This document shows positions 33,355 through 37,173 of a DNA stretch of 37,173 bases, one piece after another. Made by a program: the position numbers and the translations under genes. The notes beneath the pieces were generated by a model. That model ran no database searches and was not told the DNA's origin. It was given only the letters and a program-made list of their open reading frames with translations. Every line of letters begins with the position of its first letter. Position 1 is the stretch's first letter. The stretch is from Muribaculaceae bacterium (lineage in GTDB: Bacteria > Bacteroidota > Bacteroidia > Bacteroidales > Muribaculaceae), in NCBI GenBank assembly GCA_009775355.1, contig VSPN01000026.1:1-37173 (forward strand), written 5' to 3'.

Positions 33355-33366
33355 ACATCAGATCGA

Positions 33367-35763
33367 ATGAATATATTTTCTACAAGAAGACTTGCCGTTG
33401 TGGCTGCTGCCGGAGTGATCCTGTCTCTGGCGGCCTATGCAGTCAAACCCTACAAGCCGGAGATTTCCGTCAGCTTCTCGCTCAATTCCGAAAACAAGGG
33501 CGAGATGCAGGTGAGCGTGACTGCTCCGACAGCCGTCAGTGTGACCACCGGCAGCGGATGGTGGACTACCGAAAGTGCAGGGGATCCCCTTCCCGAAGAC
33601 ACGCGGATGATTGTGAAGGTCACACATTCATGCAGCGCGCTCGGCGAGTCTAAGATCTCGGTGCTCGACAGGGATGGCGTCAGTCCCGGCCAGTTGATCG
33701 AATTTATTGACAACCAGTCGGACAATGCCCTTCAGGCCGGATATAGCTATACATATTACTGCAAGGCGTCGATCGTCACTGACGGAGAGGCCGAGGAGTC
33801 GACAGAAGTCGACAAGAGTCAGAAGTTCGGCATCACTCCCGACATGGCATCTTCATGCGAGGTGGCCGAAAATGCCGATGGTTCGGTGTCGGTGACTGTG
33901 GTTGCGCCCTCGACTTATAATTCGACCGAGGAGATTCCGGTCGGACTTGATGTAATGGAAGTTTATCGTCTGGGACAATATGACAGCACTCCTGCCTCGG
34001 GTGCTGGACCGTTCGCTGTCATTTCTTCGCCGTCAAAAGGAGAGGCCGTGACGTTTACCGATACGGAGCCCAAAGCCAACAGCCAGAACAACTGGTATGT
34101 CAAGGTGAAATGCTCTCTCGGCGAGGCGGGCAAGAAATATTCCGGATGGATCGGTTACGATATGCCCAGATCTGTCTCCGGGGTCACGGCTGTGCTCGGC
34201 ACTGACGGCGTGAGACTCGCGTGGACGGCTCCCACATCCGGCCAGAATGATTATTACGGAAGTAATTTCGATCCGGAGCAGACCAGATACCGTGTCTTCC
34301 GTGTTCCCGAGTATAACCAATCGACATGGACTATGATAGCGGAAGATCTCAAGGATACCGAATATCTCGATCGTGGCGAAGATCTGGAAGTCCCGGTCAA
34401 GATCAACTATGCTGTCGTTTCGTCTAACAATCTCGGCGCAGCGTCCGCACAGAGTCCCAACGGAACATTTGCGACCACACAGCCTTTCGTGGTGGGATCT
34501 AAATATCAGTTGCCCTTTGAAGAGTCTGTGTCGGAAAATAAAAAGAGCGACAAACTGTGGATGGCCGATGACAACAACGGGTCATGGGTGTTCGCCAGAC
34601 CCTTTGTTGTGGGTAACAGCTATGATCCGACTGCCAGTATCGAGGGCCCCGACGGAACCGGAATCGCAGGTATCAATTATACTGGCCCCGGTTACACAAG
34701 GCCCAACGTCAAGAACGCTCTGACATCGCACTCGATCGACTTCTCGGAGGCTGCGTCTCCGGTGCTGAAGTTCAAATATTTCGCCATACCGTCTAATGAC
34801 GCGCACTTCGAGGTGCGCGCGGTGGCTGACGGCGACACAGTGGTTCTCCGCACCATAAAGATATCGGAGGGAATAACTTTAAACGGATTCTCGTGGAATA
34901 ACGACAACTGGCGCGAGGTGACTATTGATCTCGACGAGTTCGGCGGAACAAAAGATTTCCGCATCTCGTTCGCTTCCTGGTATGAGAGTAACGCACACAA
35001 CACCATGCTCTCATGTATAAGCATAGCTGACAAGGGCGAGGAGACAGGCCTGTTTATAGTCGATGGTGTCAAATATTCCGTAATTTCTCTTGAGAACCAG
35101 ATTATGGAGAATCATTCCGATGATCTTCCGGCCGACAAGGCGGCGGCGATAAAATATGTCGGCGACTCTCCCGAAGTTACAGTGCCTCTGATCGTAAACG
35201 GCTACGGTGTCGATTATCTCGTCGAGAGGGTGGCCGAGCGTGCGTTCGCAGGCAATCCTGTAGTGCGCCAGGTCTCGCTGGCCGCGCACACCACTGACGA
35301 GTCTGCGTTCGACGGTTGTCTGTCGCTTGAGAAAGTGTCGCTTCTTAAAGAAGTGAAAGTCATAGGTGCGCGAGCCTTCGCCGACTGCCCGGCACTCATG
35401 AGGGTCGAGTTCTTCTCTTCACCTGTGCCCGAAGTGGCGGCCGACGCATTCTCAGGCATCCATGAGGAGTGCACCGGTTCATGTCCGGCCGAGGATTACG
35501 CCGACTACATCGCGCACGAGTCGCTCAAGCCGATCGCGTTTGAACCTCCCACAGGCGTAGGCTTTCTGTTTGACAATACGGCTACTGCCGATGTCTTTAC
35601 TCTCGACGGCGTATGCGTGCTCCGTCAGGCTGAGGCATCCGACATCGCCTCGCTCGCGCCGGGCGTCTACATCGTCCGCGCCGGAGGCCGCGCGGTCAAG
35701 ACCGTGATCCGCTTATCCGGACCGGAAAGAAGACCTATTGTCTTCAAGGGGGGTTCAGAATAA
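33367..35763 (+). CDS. Secreted multidomain protein with FN3-like, LRR and sorting-type C terminus
   Basis: A 798-residue predicted surface protein of unknown partner. A signal peptide (LAVVAAAGVILSLAAYA) is followed by Ig or fibronectin-like modules (about residues 30-380, with SGVTAVLGTDGVRLAWTAP). A jelly-roll, choice-of-anchor-like segment lies at about 385-560 (PFEESVSENKKSDKLWMADD). BspA-type leucine-rich repeats at about 620-700 include RAFAGNPVVRQVSL, AFDGCLSLEKVSLL and AFADCPALMRVEFF. The end ADVFTLDGVCVLRQ, then LAPGVYIVRAGGRAVKTV resembles a type IX C-terminal domain, with an extra 15-residue tail. Adhesion or glycan contact is a guess. It is monocistronic, with its own leader and downstream hairpins. 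Confidence 0.78.
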   Translation: MNIFSTRRLAVVAAAGVILSLAAYAVKPYKPEISVSFSLNSENKGEMQVSVTAPTAVSVTTGSGWWTTESAGDPLPEDTRMIVKVTHSCSALGESKISVLDRDGVSPGQLIEFIDNQSDNALQAGYSYTYYCKASIVTDGEAEESTEVDKSQKFGITPDMASSCEVAENADGSVSVTVVAPSTYNSTEEIPVGLDVMEVYRLGQYDSTPASGAGPFAVISSPSKGEAVTFTDTEPKANSQNNWYVKVKCSLGEAGKKYSGWIGYDMPRSVSGVTAVLGTDGVRLAWTAPTSGQNDYYGSNFDPEQTRYRVFRVPEYNQSTWTMIAEDLKDTEYLDRGEDLEVPVKINYAVVSSNNLGAASAQSPNGTFATTQPFVVGSKYQLPFEESVSENKKSDKLWMADDNNGSWVFARPFVVGNSYDPTASIEGPDGTGIAGINYTGPGYTRPNVKNALTSHSIDFSEAASPVLKFKYFAIPSNDAHFEVRAVADGDTVVLRTIKISEGITLNGFSWNNDNWREVTIDLDEFGGTKDFRISFASWYESNAHNTMLSCISIADKGEETGLFIVDGVKYSVISLENQIMENHSDDLPADKAAAIKYVGDSPEVTVPLIVNGYGVDYLVERVAERAFAGNPVVRQVSLAAHTTDESAFDGCLSLEKVSLLKEVKVIGARAFADCPALMRVEFFSSPVPEVAADAFSGIHEECTGSCPAEDYADYIAHESLKPIAFEPPTGVGFLFDNTATADVFTLDGVCVLRQAEASDIASLAPGVYIVRAGGRAVKTVIRLSGPERRPIVFKGGSE

Positions 35764-35774
35764 AATGCAATAAT

Positions 35775-35822
35775 GAGGCCGGAAGCCAATGCTTCCGGCC
35801 TCTGCCGTATGTACGACATACG
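35775..35822 (+). terminator. Two tandem hairpins after the LRR protein
   Basis: A perfect 12-bp stem, GAGGCCGGAAGC (35775-35786) with its complement at 35791-35802, is followed by a 7-bp stem CGTATGT/ACATACG (35806-35822). There is no T tract, so a terminator role is likely but not certain. The rest of the 369-base gap to 36132 is AT-rich, with a promoter at 36097-36128 and no gene I can support. Confidence 0.5.
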
Positions 35823-36096
35823 TTGAAGAAATCCGAAAAAACGCTGCTTGACTCCCCGCGTTGCGTCACCGCCGCATATCAGTACCCCTGTCAGACACGT
35901 ACGTCCTCATCCGGTTTCGCCGTGTGTTGAGAATTTAATAAATTTATTATTATAAATGAACTTTATGTATATAGTATGAATAAAATGTAAAGATGTATAT
36001 GTTGTTAAAAAATGTTAATTATTTGTGAATTTGTTAAAATGGTTTTAAATTAGCGTATCATATCTAGTAGTCTATCTATTAGGGTGTGAAGAAATG

Positions 36097-36128
36097 TTGG
36101 GATTATTTATATAATATAAATAAATTTG
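36097..36128 (+). promoter_or_regulatory. Promoter abutting the C25 peptidase start
   Basis: TTG (36097-36099), 21 bases, then TAAATTTG (36121-36128) is a good match, only 4 bases before the ATG at 36133. Transcripts would be leaderless or nearly so, unless another start is used. Confidence 0.45.
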
Positions 36129-36132
36129 TGGA

Positions 36133-37128
36133 ATGAAGGCCTTAAGTATTGTATTGATTGTTGTTTGCTCTTTCTTGCAAGCGTTAGGGAATACTTATCA
36201 TTATAGTTTCTCGATGGATGACTTCCAAATAAATATGAATAAGGAGGGTGACATTTCGATTGATTATCTTAAAGGTATTACTATTGATAATGAGGCTGGA
36301 ATGCCGGATTTGCCATTGATTTCGTCTGACATTATAATACCCGACAAAGTAAAATATATCACATCATCCATATCCAAGAATATTAAGTTGTTGAAAAATA
36401 ATGTGACTTTTGCTTTATGTGATAATGAGCCATTGAAAACAATATCCAGCATTGATTCTAATGTATGTACTTGGTGTAATCCAGAGTACTTGATAGTTAC
36501 AAATGAAGAATTAGCTCCACATTTTAAAAAACTGGCACAATGGAAAATCTCCAAAGGGATTCCGGCCCACATTGTCACCATGAAAGAGATTGAAAATGCG
36601 TTTAATGATTCCACGTCTCAACTCAAATTGAAAAAATATCTCTATTCTGTTTATAAGAAAGGAAATTTAAAATATGTCCTTTTAGGTGGCGATGATACAG
36701 TTGTCCCTGTTCAATATTGTTATGGCATAGTCCATACCTCAAGTTCGCAATTTGAAGAAAGTAAGAATATTCCGGCTGATATTTATTATGCATGCTTTGG
36801 AAATCAATTCGACTGGGATAAAAATAAAAATGGAATTTATGGGGAATATGATGATTCAATTGATGCTTCCCCTTCAATATATGTTTCTCGTCTGCCTCTT
36901 AGAACAGTGCACGATGTGAATTCATACATTTCAAAACTTATAGAATATGAAAGAAATCCCCGATGGAATAATAATTTGTTAATGGCAGGAACACAGTTGT
37001 ATGGCATGAATGATGATAAAACACACAGCGATGCGGAATTACAATCCGATATAATATATTCGAATGCTATAAAACAATACTGGAATGGTGTTTTGACTAA
37101 GAGCTTGTTTAAAAACAAATGTGAATAA
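36133..37128 (+). CDS. C25 (gingipain-like) peptidase homologue, C-terminally truncated
   Basis: A 331-residue secreted protein. A signal peptide (MKALSIVLIVVCSFLQALG) precedes a region like the C25 prodomain and first catalytic subdomain: PEYLIVTNEELAPHFKKLAQ, KYVLLGGDDTVVPVQY, ADIYYACFGNQFDWDKNKNG and SPSIYVSRLPLRTVHDVNSY. In gingipain-type enzymes the catalytic His (in a GHG segment) and Cys come after this point, and here the frame ends at TAA (37126-37128) in LTKSLFKNKCE. So it lacks the catalytic dyad as read. It may be broken by a frameshift, cut off by an insertion just beyond, or be a decoy. The sequence after it continues open to the window edge but is not recognisably C25. The gene is AT-rich compared with the core genes. 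Confidence 0.75.
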   Translation: MKALSIVLIVVCSFLQALGNTYHYSFSMDDFQINMNKEGDISIDYLKGITIDNEAGMPDLPLISSDIIIPDKVKYITSSISKNIKLLKNNVTFALCDNEPLKTISSIDSNVCTWCNPEYLIVTNEELAPHFKKLAQWKISKGIPAHIVTMKEIENAFNDSTSQLKLKKYLYSVYKKGNLKYVLLGGDDTVVPVQYCYGIVHTSSSQFEESKNIPADIYYACFGNQFDWDKNKNGIYGEYDDSIDASPSIYVSRLPLRTVHDVNSYISKLIEYERNPRWNNNLLMAGTQLYGMNDDKTHSDAELQSDIIYSNAIKQYWNGVLTKSLFKNKCE

Positions 37129-37132
37129 GAAA

Positions 37133-37153
37133 TGAGCATCAGTCGGATGCTCA
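37133..37153 (+). repeat. Inverted repeat just after the truncated C25 gene
   Basis: TGAGCATC (37133-37140) and GATGCTCA (37146-37153) form an 8-bp stem with a 5-base loop, 4 bases after the stop. No T tract follows within the window. It may be a weak terminator or the end of an inserted element, and the window stops too soon to tell. Confidence 0.4.
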
Positions 37154-37173
37154 GACATTTATCCTTTGTAGAT

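Noticed and set aside
30168..33366. Complete prophage around the terminase genes
   Set aside because: No portal, capsid, tail, lysis, integrase or attachment-like repeats were seen. Flanking genes are host-type secreted proteins.
1..37173. CRISPR arrays, tRNA or rRNA genes, transposases
   Set aside because: None was recognised on either strand. The short repeats present are isolated pairs, not arrays.

Overview
The window reads as a chromosomal segment of a Gram-negative Bacteroidales bacterium, probably Muribaculaceae or a close relative (inference). Supporting signs are Bacteroidota promoters (TTG or TTTG, about 20 bases, then TAnnTTTG), outer-membrane lipid A and tripartite efflux genes, BspA-type leucine-rich repeats, C10 and C25 peptidases, lipoprotein serpins, and type IX-like C-terminal domains on secreted proteins. 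No tRNA, rRNA, CRISPR array, integrase or transposase was recognised.

Layout. 0.3-3.1 kb: a secreted M6-type metalloprotease. 3.2-12.4 kb (minus strand): a long gene train with TolC, HlyD-type adaptor, two ABC-2 permeases, LpxL-like acyltransferase, MsbA-like ABC exporter, a CD225/dispanin protein, a DUF2752 protein and shikimate kinase. 12.6-16.2 kb: a sodium-coupled SNF transporter, divergent through a palindromic promoter from a MATE exporter, a PAS-only protein and RidA. 16.6-17.8 kb: a secreted YD-repeat-like protein. 17.9-21.6 kb (minus strand): TsaE, BirA, a YbhN-like membrane protein, an unknown membrane protein and a BspA-type LRR protein. 21.8-25.5 kb: a carboxynorspermidine-dehydrogenase-like enzyme and a secreted GH31 glycosidase.

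The accessory part starts at about 25.5 kb. An AT-richer segment carries a lipoprotein C10 (streptopain-like) cysteine protease followed by two tandem serpins. The first serpin is an intact lipoprotein. The second is interrupted by a TGA exactly where the lipobox cysteine should be. A perfect 20-bp inverted repeat and a degraded small ORF lie between them. Next comes an isolated phage terminase pair (a small-subunit-like protein and a 722-residue large subunit with intact motor and nuclease motifs) with no other phage gene nearby. It is followed by a secreted multidomain LRR protein with a structured leader, and by a C25 (gingipain-like) peptidase that stops before its expected catalytic residues near the right edge.

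The most interesting candidates are the C10 protease/lipoprotein serpin cassette, which may be a protease-inhibitor or defence pair, and the orphan terminase module. Functional links between neighbours are inferred from gene order. All family calls come from reading motifs in the translated sequence without database searches.
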